In this document: piece by piece, positions 42,422 to 50,781 of the stretch
Numbering within the stretch: the first letter of the stretch is position 1
Layout: each line of letters opens with the position of its first letter
Origin: Planctomycetaceae bacterium
GTDB lineage: Bacteria > Planctomycetota > Planctomycetia > Planctomycetales > Planctomycetaceae
Direction: 5' to 3'
Assembly: GCA_018699955.1 (NCBI GenBank)
Contig: JABISG010000027.1
Location: forward strand, 1 to 64,000
DNA length: 64,000 bases
Notes under the pieces: generated by a model
The model's database searches: none
Seen by the model: the letters and a program-made list of their open reading frames with translations, nothing else
What the model was told of the DNA's origin: nothing
Made by a program: the position numbers and the translations under genes

Positions 42422-44020
42422 ATGCTGGTTGGATATGTCAGTAACGAACGGTATGTCGCGTTGCCCGAGGTGTTGTTTGAATTTCGTGGTGAGCAGGGAG
42501 TGGTTATCGCGCGATCAACGATTTCCGGTGCGGTTTTCGCCGACGTTGCTCCGGGCAAATACGAAGTGGTGCTGGGTCGCGAGGGCTACGGCTCGAAGAT
42601 TGTCAACATGGAAGTAAAGGACGGTGTGCCGCATCATTTTCGGTTGCTGTCCGATTGTCTGCTCGGCTACGTGTGGCCGAAATGTGTGAAATCGGGCGAG
42701 CGAGCGGAATTTCGAGTGCATGCGGTCGAAGAGTACGAACTGGAACTGTGGCGATACGGGGCCGAGAAGGAATTCATCCGTCGCATCGGCACGTTCGACG
42801 AACACGGTCCCCGCGCCACCATGCAGGTGACTCCCGACGGCGATTACACACAGACCGGCATCGAATGGAACAAGTACGGGTATCACAGCAAAGCGCTCAC
42901 GCAGTTTGTCGATGCGCCGGAACGGTCGGGCCTGTACTACTTTCACGCCCGCAACAAGTCGGGAGCGTTCTTTGCGTTTCCGTGGGTGGTCGCACCGAGT
43001 AGTCCGCGTGCGAAAGTCGCCGTGTTCGCGTCCGACATCAACTGGAATGCCTACAACAGTTTCGGCGGACGCAGCAATTACATTCACGCCGACTGTTTCC
43101 CGACCACGCCGACGGTCAATTCGCGATTGGAGTTGAAGCGGTACACGGAAGAAGAACACCGTTCGTACGACACGGAGACCTACGCGCCGCTGTCGCTCGA
43201 ACGTCCCGACCCGTACAACCACATCGATGAGAACGAACAGTTGGACGGCCCGATCAACGGTCGGCAGGGGTGTCATCTGGCGGCGGCCGAGTGGCGGTTG
43301 TTGGGCTGGATGGAACGCGAGGGATTCGATTACGACTTTTACAGTGAGACCCAGTTTCACTTCGGCGATGTGCCGTTGGATGACTACAAAGTGTTAATCA
43401 TCAGCACGCATCCGGAGTACTGGTCGAAGCAGATGTACGACACGCTGAAGAGTTGGGTGTTTGAACGCGGCGGTCGATTGATGTACCTGGGCGGCAACGG
43501 CTTGAACTGCGAAGTCGAGTTTCTCGACGATCACCGCATCGTCTACCAGAACACGCACTGGAGCCATTCGGAATCGCAGTTCGACGAGAACGGACGCGAG
43601 TACGAAAGCCGAATGGACAAACGGCAGGAGTCGGAAGCGAACTTGCTCGGCGTGGTATTCACATTCCCCGGCATCATGACGGCCGCGCCGTATCGTGTGA
43701 TTGATGCGGATCACTGGTGCTTTGAGGGGACGGGACTGGCCAACGGTGACACGTTTGGTGAGAAGAGTCTGCACATGCGCGTTCCCGGCGGAGCATCGGG
43801 CCACGAGACCGACAAGGTCTCGGATCAGTCACCGGCGAATGTGAAGAGGCTCGCCAAGGGAACCAACGCCAACGAGGGCGGTGCGGAAATCGTTCACTTC
43901 GATACACCCAGCGGCGGCGAAGTCTTCTCGGTCGGCTCCATCACTTGGCCGGCGTGTATAATGGTGGATGATGCGGTGGCGAAGATTACGGCGAACGTGA
44001 TTCGTCGGTTTGTGGAGTGA
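42422..44020 (+). CDS. N,N-dimethylformamidase large-subunit-like protein
   Basis: A 532-aa cytoplasmic protein. ATG at 42422 has GGTGGAG upstream; an ATG nine codons earlier is possible. The N-terminal 180 residues are beta-sandwich-like. The rest matches the C-terminal catalytic domain of N,N-dimethylformamidase beta subunit: FASDINWNAYNSFGGRSNY, PYNHIDENEQLDGPINGR, LIISTHPEYWSKQMYDTLKS, RLMYLGGNGLNCEVEF. In the known enzyme a mononuclear iron is held by two Tyr and one Glu; the Tyr residues of AYNSFGG and HPEYWS are candidates here. No small subunit is encoded nearby. The natural substrate is unlikely to be dimethylformamide. Confidence 0.85.
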   Translation: MLVGYVSNERYVALPEVLFEFRGEQGVVIARSTISGAVFADVAPGKYEVVLGREGYGSKIVNMEVKDGVPHHFRLLSDCLLGYVWPKCVKSGERAEFRVHAVEEYELELWRYGAEKEFIRRIGTFDEHGPRATMQVTPDGDYTQTGIEWNKYGYHSKALTQFVDAPERSGLYYFHARNKSGAFFAFPWVVAPSSPRAKVAVFASDINWNAYNSFGGRSNYIHADCFPTTPTVNSRLELKRYTEEEHRSYDTETYAPLSLERPDPYNHIDENEQLDGPINGRQGCHLAAAEWRLLGWMEREGFDYDFYSETQFHFGDVPLDDYKVLIISTHPEYWSKQMYDTLKSWVFERGGRLMYLGGNGLNCEVEFLDDHRIVYQNTHWSHSESQFDENGREYESRMDKRQESEANLLGVVFTFPGIMTAAPYRVIDADHWCFEGTGLANGDTFGEKSLHMRVPGGASGHETDKVSDQSPANVKRLAKGTNANEGGAEIVHFDTPSGGEVFSVGSITWPACIMVDDAVAKITANVIRRFVE

Positions 44021-44024
44021 ATGG

Positions 44025-44050
44025 AGCTTTCAGCTATCAGCCGTCAGCTT
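44025..44050. repeat. Copy of short dispersed repeat
   Basis: AGCTTTCAGCTATCAGCCGTCAGCTT, shown here as the 26 bases from 44025, belongs to the same family as copies at 24682, 28262 and 28323. It lies just after the stop of the dimethylformamidase-like gene. Confidence 0.55.
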
Positions 44051-44119
44051 TGTTCTCGCTTCCACGGTCTGCGTGGGGACGAGTTTTGTCAACGCGGACG
44101 CCGCGAGGGGAGAAGTGGT

Positions 44120-44410
44120 ATGCGTAAAGCACTCTTTACCATTGTTGCAACGGTCATCTTCGTCGTGTTGTCAGGGTGCCAGGACCGGTCTGCCCCTATG
44201 TCTGGCGAAAATTATCAGAGACAAGTCGATGAGTACGACGCGCAATCCAAACGAAGTGACGAACAACTCGCCCGATCCGAGAAACACCTGGACCAATCGG
44301 ATAAGCAAATGGAGCGATTCAACAAATTGCTTCAACGGTGGGAGCAGCAGGCGGATAGATACGACAAGATTTTGGACAAATGGGAAGAGCAGCCTGCGCC
44401 ACCCCAGTGA
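44120..44410 (+). CDS. Small coiled-coil lipoprotein
   Basis: A 96-aa predicted lipoprotein. ATG at 44120 has GGGGAG upstream and gives a lipoprotein leader, ALFTIVATVIFVVLSGCQD, with lipobox LSGC; the frame is open to 44021 but that part is repeat-derived. After the cysteine come about 60 residues with heptad-like, strongly charged spacing (RSDEQLARSEKHLDQSDKQM), typical of a coiled coil, and a short proline-rich end. It resembles small Lpp- or YbgF-N-terminal-like trimeric stalks in form only. No known family. Confidence 0.75.
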   Translation: MRKALFTIVATVIFVVLSGCQDRSAPMSGENYQRQVDEYDAQSKRSDEQLARSEKHLDQSDKQMERFNKLLQRWEQQADRYDKILDKWEEQPAPPQ

Positions 44411-44482
44411 CATTCAGAGCATTTGGAAACGGACGAGCCGCCGTAAGACCAAGTATGTAATTGCCCTACAGGGAGAAACACC

Positions 44483-45820
44483 GTGGATAGACGCACGTTC
44501 CTGCAAACAACTTCAGCACTGTCGGTTGCCGGTGCAGCGACTAATGCAACCGCCGCTGCTGAATCGGAGCAGCGAGACTCAGCCTCTGAGTTGACTGCGC
44601 GGTTGAATCCGCGGATTCAACATGCGCGCGAAGTTGCGATGAACATCCTCAAACCGACGAAAAGAGAACTGGAGCACGGCCTGCGATTGCATGCCGAATC
44701 GCTGGTGTTCGATTCGTATGGCTTCTCGCCGCGTGCGGCTGTTGATGGTGATGTGTTGGCCGCCGCCGTTGAAGCGGGCGCGTCGGACATCGAACTGAAA
44801 GACATGCGCGAAGAAATGGGCATGACCCGTTACGTGACCGACGCCGACGAGCAGGCCGAATACCGCGACGCGTGGCGAGCGTCGGGGGTCACCTGCATCT
44901 TTCAGAATGCCGGCGAGGAAGGTCAGGACCCGTTGCGGCTGATTAAGCGGTTGGCGAGATTTACTTTCGCCACCGATATCCTGAAGGACTTCGTCGCGAA
45001 AGCAGCGGTTCCCGATGACGTGGCCGAAGCGAAACGGCAAGGGCGGCATTGCCTGTATTTCACAGGAAACGGCGTTCCCTTGACTCAACAGTGGCTCTCG
45101 GTGCCAGACGAATTGCGGTATCTGCGCGTCTTCTATCAACTGGGAATACGCATGATGCATTTGACGTATCAGCGGCGGAATATGATTGGGGACGGCTGTG
45201 GCGAAAAGACCGATGCCGGCTTGAGCGATTTCGGCCGGGCCGTCGTCGCTGAGATGAATCGCGTCGGCGTGATTCCGGATTGTGCGCATTCCGGCTGGCA
45301 GACGAGTTTGGAAGCGGCCCGCGCATCGAAGAAACCGGTGGTCGCCAGCCATTCGACGGCAGGCGGAATCTTCCCGCACTTCCGCAGCAAGCCGGACAAT
45401 GTGATTCGCGCGATTGCCGACACCGGTGGGTATATCGGTATCTGCTGCATCTCACGTTTCCTGCGTGGCAGCGGCGATGTTGGTGTCTTCCTGAATCACA
45501 TCGATCACGTGGTGAAGAAGTTCGGCGTCGATCACGTCGCGATTGGGACCGACGTTGCCTATAGTTCGCAAAACGCCTCTGTCGAAAGCAGAAAGGTACC
45601 GCGCGTCCGCCGCGGTCGTACACACTTTCGTTCGCTTTGGCCGAATGACGATTACGAAACCACTGCAGAGGCGCGATCCAGTCTTGCGTGGACCAATTGG
45701 CCGCTGTTCACGGTTGGTTTGGTGCAACGCGGACATTCCGACGACGACATCCGCAAGATCATCGGCGGCAATGTCATGCGGGTTGCACAGGAATCGCTGG
45801 TTGGTTTGGGTGATGCGTGA
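44483..45820 (+). CDS. Membrane dipeptidase-like protein (peptidase M19 family) with missing metal ligands
   Basis: A 445-aa exported protein with a twin-arginine leader (DRRTFLQTTSALSVAG). The C-terminal two thirds match renal-dipeptidase-type M19: GIRMMHLTYQRRNMIGDG, VIPDCAHSGWQTSLEAAR with its His, PVVASHSTAGG with its His, and DHVAIGTDVAY with its Asp. The N-terminal metal pair is absent: where M19 has HxD in a DGHND block, this protein has DSYGF (about 77-81), and the bridging Glu of an EG block is replaced in LYFTGNGVPL. A binuclear zinc site as in the classical enzyme is therefore not possible as such. Confidence 0.87.
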   Translation: MDRRTFLQTTSALSVAGAATNATAAAESEQRDSASELTARLNPRIQHAREVAMNILKPTKRELEHGLRLHAESLVFDSYGFSPRAAVDGDVLAAAVEAGASDIELKDMREEMGMTRYVTDADEQAEYRDAWRASGVTCIFQNAGEEGQDPLRLIKRLARFTFATDILKDFVAKAAVPDDVAEAKRQGRHCLYFTGNGVPLTQQWLSVPDELRYLRVFYQLGIRMMHLTYQRRNMIGDGCGEKTDAGLSDFGRAVVAEMNRVGVIPDCAHSGWQTSLEAARASKKPVVASHSTAGGIFPHFRSKPDNVIRAIADTGGYIGICCISRFLRGSGDVGVFLNHIDHVVKKFGVDHVAIGTDVAYSSQNASVESRKVPRVRRGRTHFRSLWPNDDYETTAEARSSLAWTNWPLFTVGLVQRGHSDDDIRKIIGGNVMRVAQESLVGLGDA

Positions 45821-45852
45821 GACTGCGGATTTGGGAATGCGTCTGCCACCGC

Positions 45853-45899
45853 GACGCGGAGCGTCGAAGATTTGCGTTCCCACGCAGAGCGTGGGAACG
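45853..45899. repeat. Two adjacent palindromes between convergent genes
   Basis: GACGC-GGA-GCGTC at 45853-45865 and the perfect 11-bp hairpin CGTTCCCACGC-AGA-GCGTGGGAACG at 45875-45899. The second matches a GTTCCCACGC palindrome that is dispersed in many bacterial genomes. Its place between converging stops suits a bidirectional terminator, but no T tract follows. Confidence 0.65.
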
Positions 45900-45922
45900 A
45901 GAAACGCGCTGACAGCTTTCGG

Positions 45923-46360
45923 CTACTTTTTCGTGGCTTGCACGAACGCCATCCGCAGTTGATGCAACGACGAGTCGAGCAGGGTCTTTTCGTGCGGTTC
46001 GAGATTGCCGGCGGTTTTTGTTTCGAGCACGCTCAGCATATCGATGAAGTGTTTTGCCAGGTCGGGCAAGACTTCCGCTTTGCCAGTGGCCGGATTCGGA
46101 ATGAGACCCAGCGCGACCATCGCTTGTGTTGAGAACATGCTGACCAGCACTTCAAAGGTCGGCGGCGGCATCGGTTGCGATTCCGCGCCGCTTGCGGCTG
46201 CCTCTTCCGTCGATGGCGCATCATCGCCCAATGCTTCTGAGTTTATTGCCTCGTCCAATGCCGCATCGTCTGCTTTGACTTGCTGCTTCCATTCTTCGTC
46301 GGCCTGGATCTCAGGCTCATCGGCGGCATTAGTGGAAGGTTTGGCATCGTCCATCGTCAT
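45923..46360 (-). CDS. DUF1844 family protein
   Basis: A 145-aa protein. The first 70 residues are acidic and low in complexity (DDAALDEAINSEALGDDAP). The second half is the DUF1844 domain: FEVLVSMFSTQAMVALGLIP, LPDLAKHFIDMLSVLETKT, GNLEPHEKTLLDSSLHQLR. The domain is widespread in planctomycetes and other bacteria, without known function; no export signal. ATG at 46360 is the only good start; a second Met follows two codons later. Confidence 0.9.
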   Translation of the reverse strand: MTMDDAKPSTNAADEPEIQADEEWKQQVKADDAALDEAINSEALGDDAPSTEEAAASGAESQPMPPPTFEVLVSMFSTQAMVALGLIPNPATGKAEVLPDLAKHFIDMLSVLETKTAGNLEPHEKTLLDSSLHQLRMAFVQATKK

Positions 46361-46470
46361 GTTCAGATTCCTTGCTGATCGCCGCGATGATTTGTGATGG
46401 CGTCAGATTTCTAATTTCAATGTCCCGGCTCATCGAGAGACGAAAAATATTTCGCGACAGTTCATCGTTA

Positions 46471-46857
46471 CTATTTCTTCGTGACCTCTTTCAACACAAA
46501 GGCTCCAAAGTATCCCACACTGGATTTGTATTTCCCATTGAGCGATTTGCCTTTCAGCAAACCGGACCACTCGTAATCGTGGCCGCGGATGACCGCTTTA
46601 CCCGACAGCGTGCGTTGGTTACGGCCCTTTTTCTTCGATTGAAAGACCGCTTCATACTTGAAAGGATCGCCCATGAACTTTCCGGTGAATGTGGCTTTGA
46701 ATTCCCCTTTGTCGTTTTCCGTGGCGACACACTTTAAGGGGCCTTTCGTGCCAAACTTGCGGTTGTTCCACGTTCCTTCCCAGGTTCTTGCGGCATCTTG
46801 CGCAAACAGTGGTGAACCGATCAGCGTCAAAACCAGTGCCAACATGAAATGCTTCAC
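46471..46857 (-). CDS. Small secreted protein of unknown function
   Basis: A 128-aa protein with a signal peptide (FMLALVLTLIGSPLFAQ). GTG at 46857 is chosen because GGGAG lies six bases upstream; an ATG four codons further in is also possible and the frame continues upstream without a better site. The mature part is beta-rich (WEGTWNNRKFGTKGPLKCVA, GEFKATFTGKFMGDPFKYEA) and looks like a small single-domain beta barrel, with a basic C-terminus. No family recognised. It follows the esterase-like gene at 47075 on the same strand, but a palindrome separates them. Confidence 0.75.
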   Translation of the reverse strand: MKHFMLALVLTLIGSPLFAQDAARTWEGTWNNRKFGTKGPLKCVATENDKGEFKATFTGKFMGDPFKYEAVFQSKKKGRNQRTLSGKAVIRGHDYEWSGLLKGKSLNGKYKSSVGYFGAFVLKEVTKK

Positions 46858-46977
46858 GAGAATCTCCCAGCCCGCAGGTGTGGAACCGATCACAGTAACA
46901 AATAGGATACCGTGTCGGCATCCGCAGGGCTACAGAATCTCTGCAGATGGAGAGGATCACCCTCGGCAACCGGAGCC

Positions 46978-47037
46978 TGAAGCGCAAGCGAAGGGGCTTG
47001 CCGGCATCGCCCTGGAATCATCTTTCGCTTGCGCTTC
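46978..47037. repeat. Inverted repeat, 15-bp arms
   Basis: TGAAGCGCAAGCGAA at 46978-46992 pairs with TTCGCTTGCGCTTCA ending at 47038, with about 31 bases between. It lies between the small secreted protein and the esterase-like gene, both on the minus strand. The core GAAGCGCAAGCGAA has the look of a dispersed palindromic element rather than a compact terminator. Confidence 0.55.
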
Positions 47038-47074
47038 AAGCTTTTCTGGGTGGAACATTGACTGTTGCCGCGGT

Positions 47075-47920
47075 CTATTCTTCGACCAGCAGACCAACCG
47101 CTTCTTCCAGCCAGCCGCTGTTCCAATGATGTTTCCGGTTTGGGCCGTCGCGGTAATCGTGGTGGATGCCAAGTCTTTCGAGCAGTTGGTGCGTCTGCTG
47201 ATGATGCTCCCGGAAGCCGCCGTGTCCGGTCAACACCAGTCGTTCGGTTTTTCTCAAGAGGTCGGCACGTTGCGCAAGCAGTTTTGTCACCTCGTACCGC
47301 TCGAAGTTTTCCTGCGAAGCAAAGATTGGCCCCATGCCAAATTGATTCGGTGCATCCTTCATTAACGGTGCATCCCAGGCGGCGGCCTTTTGGAAGACAT
47401 CGGGGTGCCGTAGCAGCAGCGTCCATGCTCCCCAGCCCGATTTACTGAAACCGACGAGCAACCGGCCTTCGCGCTTGGAAACCGCGGGATACGCTCGCTC
47501 AATGAACGGTACCACCACTTTCAGCAGGTGCGTCTCCTGCTGAATGCCCTTGTCGGTCGGATGATCGGCATACCATGGCAGATGAGAAAACGTGGGGGCA
47601 ACGCAAATCAAACCGTATTTGTTGTGCAAACCCTTCTGCTTTGCTTCCAACAAACCGTTGCCCCAGCGGTTCTCGTCGAGTGCTTCAACCGGCAACACAT
47701 ATAATACCGTGTACTTCTTTGGTGAGTTGAGGTCATCGGGCAACAGAACACGAATCTTGACCGTGCCTGCCTGAAGCGACGATTTGACCGTGTGGACGAG
47801 AAAACCGTTCTCGTCTCTTGATGCCTTGGAAATCGCCTGTAAGGGTTCACTTGCTGCGGCCGAACCAAGGAACGCGAAGAAAACGGTAATGAACGCGCAG
47901 CCGCGAATGGTTCTCGTCAT
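47075..47920 (-). CDS. Secreted esterase-like alpha/beta hydrolase
   Basis: A 281-aa secreted protein. ATG at 47920 gives a signal peptide (GCAFITVFFAFLGSAAASE); the frame is open 29 codons further upstream. It resembles the esterase D/feruloyl-esterase-like group: KIRVLLPDDLNSPKKYTVLYV, then the nucleophile elbow LLVGFSKSGWGAWTLLLRHP, with His candidates in NRKHHWNSGW near the C-terminus. The elbow reads GFSKSG rather than the usual GxSxGG. Substrate unknown. Confidence 0.83.
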   Translation of the reverse strand: MTRTIRGCAFITVFFAFLGSAAASEPLQAISKASRDENGFLVHTVKSSLQAGTVKIRVLLPDDLNSPKKYTVLYVLPVEALDENRWGNGLLEAKQKGLHNKYGLICVAPTFSHLPWYADHPTDKGIQQETHLLKVVVPFIERAYPAVSKREGRLLVGFSKSGWGAWTLLLRHPDVFQKAAAWDAPLMKDAPNQFGMGPIFASQENFERYEVTKLLAQRADLLRKTERLVLTGHGGFREHHQQTHQLLERLGIHHDYRDGPNRKHHWNSGWLEEAVGLLVEE

Positions 47921-48525
47921 GTCTTCGGTTTTCGCTTCTTCGTGTATGCGTGGGCGGGAAAAAGTCTCCTCATTCCACGCCAACGACCGACACATTGTCA
48001 AGTTCACTCAATCGCCGTACTCAATTGCGTTTCTTTTCCTGGCTCTGCGATTGCCGGGAGGTGAGATGAACCTGTAGGGATCGGGCTGCCGCCAGAATGA
48101 CGTCGAATTGCTGCTTGCCCAGCGATCTGCGGGAAAACAGATGCAGGTTGGAAAGCCAGCAGCATATCTTCCGAAGGGATTTCTTGGCAAGCATAGTCTG
48201 GCACGATGAATTCTGAATGACGGAACGATCGACTCTTACGCCGTGTTTTCCAAGTTGGAGGCGAGACGCCGAGATCTTGGCGTCTCGCGCGGGCCAATAT
48301 AACGGTCAAAACTTGATTGGGAGTAAGGGCGTGAAATCGGAAAAATGAACAGTCAAAGTCGTATTTGCAGTTGAAATCAACATCTGTTTATGTAAGACTG
48401 TGCCGATTGGACAATTCGGTTGCCGATAGTTGAAATTGCGGGCCACGTGATTTTCTGTCGTTTGTGTGACTTGCGAGCGGTCTGAGATTGCTCGGTTCAG
48501 CAAAATTCCAGAAGGAGCGTCCATC
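47921..48525. other. Intergenic region, 605 bases, no supported gene
   Basis: The only firm feature is the perfect inverted repeat at 48261-48288. A 101-codon frame on the minus strand (48004-48309) has repetitive, low-information sequence and no family likeness. The region may hold remnants of mobile or repeat DNA and the promoter of the DUF1549/DUF1553 gene, but I could not define either. Confidence 0.5.
48261..48288. repeat. Perfect 10-bp inverted repeat
   Basis: GCGAGACGCC-GAGATCTT-GGCGTCTCGC; inner bases also pair (A-T, G-C and a G-T wobble), making a stem of up to 13 pairs. No T tract follows on either side. It resembles the other dispersed palindromes of the window. Confidence 0.6.
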
Positions 48526-50676
48526 GTGCCGAAGTGGTCTCTGTTTTACCGTTGTGGCCTGTTGGCTCTCTTATCTCTTGTTGTCTCGGCTCCGGCGAAT
48601 GCGACCGGATTGGATGACGTGCTCAATCAGGAAAACTCCGAGCTTGGGGTTGGGCTCAAGCCGGCACCAATTGCGAACGACCTGGTATTTCTGCGGCGGC
48701 TATCGATCGATTTGATTGGCCGCATTCCGACGGAAGATGAAATTCAGGAATATTTGGCGCTCCCCAAGACGACGCGACGGACACAGGTCGTTGAAAAACT
48801 ATTGGCCAGTGATCGGTTTTCAGACCGTTGGACGACATTTTTTGCCGACATGCTGCGTCTGCGTTCAAACGCCGAAGGCGGATCGACCCTCATCGCCTTC
48901 GTGCACAAGGCCGTGGAAGAGGGAATGCCGTACGATGAATTGTGTCGCCGACTGATTTCCGCCGGGGGTAAATCGGGAGCAGTTCCTGAGGTCGGATTTA
49001 TTCTCAGCGACAACGCCGATCCGCTGGCATTGGCCGGAATTACCTCGCAGGTTTTTCTTGGCGTGCGAATGGCCTGTGCCGAGTGTCACGACCACCCATT
49101 CGACAAATGGACCCGCGAAGAGTTCTACGGTCTGGCTGCTTATTTTGGGAAGACGCGGCGCGTTCAACGGCGATTCCAGAATCGCATTCTGGCGACCTAC
49201 ACCACCGAAGTCGATCAAACGACCGTACTCTGGCCTCCGCCGGGTGTGGGTGAAGCGTCGGACCGAAAACCGATCGCCCCGACGTTTCCAATCGCGCTCA
49301 TCAAAGATGACGGCAAACAACCCTACCTCAAGCGATTCGCAAAGGTCCGTGCCAGTCGAGATGACTTGCTTGCCAAGGTCACCAAGGGCAAGAAGCCTTC
49401 GGGCGAATCGTCACTTGACGACTTGTTGAGTTCGGCCGACAAACGTGTGAAACGCCGAACAGCGGGTGATATTGATTCCGGCCTCGGGGTACTGGACGAA
49501 GCAAAACGCGACGTCGAAAAAATCGACGTCAAAGCGGCCGGATATCGGCCGAGTGATTTACGGCAGGAATTGGCACGGCAGGTGACCAGCCCGCGAAACC
49601 GCTACTTTTCTCGCGCGTTCGTTAATCGGGTCTGGAAAGAGCTTGTCGGCGTGGGCTTTGTCGAACCAATCGACGATTTCAGCAGCGAAAATGATTTTAA
49701 TCACCCGCAAACGCTCGACTATCTGGCCGACGAGTTCGTGGCGGAAGGTTTTGATCTGCGCGGGCTGATTCGGCAAATCGTTGGCAGTGAGGCGTATCAA
49801 CGGGAACACGCCGGTGACGTTGACGAAGCGACGCGTCTCGAAATGGAAAACGCTTTCATTGCGACACCAATGCGACGAATGATCAGCGAAACACTTTACG
49901 ACAGCATTGTTGTTGCCGGACACATGGCCGCAGTGAAGCATGAAGCCGGCAAGAACATGAAAATCGCCTGGCGCGCAACGCGGGTGATAAAGCAACCGGA
50001 CGCTACGACGCCGAAAGTTAAGCCGTCCGAATTGGTGAAGTCAGGTCAGCCGACCAAGAAAATGAAGAAGCCGGTTGTCGTTGCGAGTTCTCCCTACGAC
50101 TTGGAAAAGGCGATCGAACTCGATTTCGACAAACTCTTAAAGGGAAGCGACTCGGCTATTGAAGTCGAAAAGATGATGGCCAAATCGGCCGAGGAAATCG
50201 AAGCCGAACGAATGCTGGCACAGGAGCGACGTCTGCAGGCCGATTATTTCGACCGTTATGTCCGCGCCGAATATGACGACAATCCCAGTTTCAATTCATC
50301 GTACCGCATGGCTTCACCTGCAGCCCCCGAGCATTTCCTGCGAGTCTTCGGACAACCAGGAAGGACGGAATTGGGCGATTTTCGTGACACTTCCGCCAGC
50401 ATGCGGCAGCAGTTGATGATTCTCAATGGTCGCCTGACACATGAGGCATCGCGAGTCGGTGAGTTGGAGCCGCTTCATCGCTTGCTCGTTGGAAAGAACG
50501 CCGACTTGCAAGCGGCCATTCAATTGGCCTATCGGGAAGTGCTGACGCGAAATCCCAGCAAAACAGACCTTTCCGACGCTACAGAGATAATCAACTCAGC
50601 CGATGATCGTCTCGCCGGAATGGCCGATCTCCGCTGGGTGCTGCTGAATTCCAATGAGTTTCGATTTCTACCTTGA
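48526..50676 (+). CDS. DUF1549-DUF1553 secreted protein
   Basis: A 716-aa secreted protein starting at GTG 48526 behind AAGGAG, which reveals a signal peptide (CGLLALLSLVVSAPANA); the frame is open another 20 codons. DUF1549 begins LVFLRRLSIDLIGRIPTEDE and carries the heme-like motif MACAECHDHPFDKW. DUF1553 (RAFVNRVWKELVGVGFVEPI, then MRQQLMILNGRLTHEASRV) is interrupted by a long charged insert (about 500-590: YDLEKAIELDFDKLLKGSDS, EEIEAERMLAQERRL). The PSCyt1 module present in the paralogue at 15233 is missing, leaving one CxxCH. Its DUF1501 partner starts about 105 bases after the stop. Confidence 0.92.
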   Translation: MPKWSLFYRCGLLALLSLVVSAPANATGLDDVLNQENSELGVGLKPAPIANDLVFLRRLSIDLIGRIPTEDEIQEYLALPKTTRRTQVVEKLLASDRFSDRWTTFFADMLRLRSNAEGGSTLIAFVHKAVEEGMPYDELCRRLISAGGKSGAVPEVGFILSDNADPLALAGITSQVFLGVRMACAECHDHPFDKWTREEFYGLAAYFGKTRRVQRRFQNRILATYTTEVDQTTVLWPPPGVGEASDRKPIAPTFPIALIKDDGKQPYLKRFAKVRASRDDLLAKVTKGKKPSGESSLDDLLSSADKRVKRRTAGDIDSGLGVLDEAKRDVEKIDVKAAGYRPSDLRQELARQVTSPRNRYFSRAFVNRVWKELVGVGFVEPIDDFSSENDFNHPQTLDYLADEFVAEGFDLRGLIRQIVGSEAYQREHAGDVDEATRLEMENAFIATPMRRMISETLYDSIVVAGHMAAVKHEAGKNMKIAWRATRVIKQPDATTPKVKPSELVKSGQPTKKMKKPVVVASSPYDLEKAIELDFDKLLKGSDSAIEVEKMMAKSAEEIEAERMLAQERRLQADYFDRYVRAEYDDNPSFNSSYRMASPAAPEHFLRVFGQPGRTELGDFRDTSASMRQQLMILNGRLTHEASRVGELEPLHRLLVGKNADLQAAIQLAYREVLTRNPSKTDLSDATEIINSADDRLAGMADLRWVLLNSNEFRFLP

Positions 50677-50781
50677 GTTAACGGTTGAATTGACTAACTG
50701 TCTTGCCGTCGTCGCGACGGATGGTGTGAAAACAACATTGACGGCCTCATCTGGATGGCCGCACAGAAAAGGAACTTCGCA

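Noticed and set aside
48004-48309. 101-codon minus-strand frame upstream of the DUF1549/DUF1553 gene
   Set aside because: Sequence is low in information, has no family likeness or signal peptide, and spans a palindrome; more likely non-coding.
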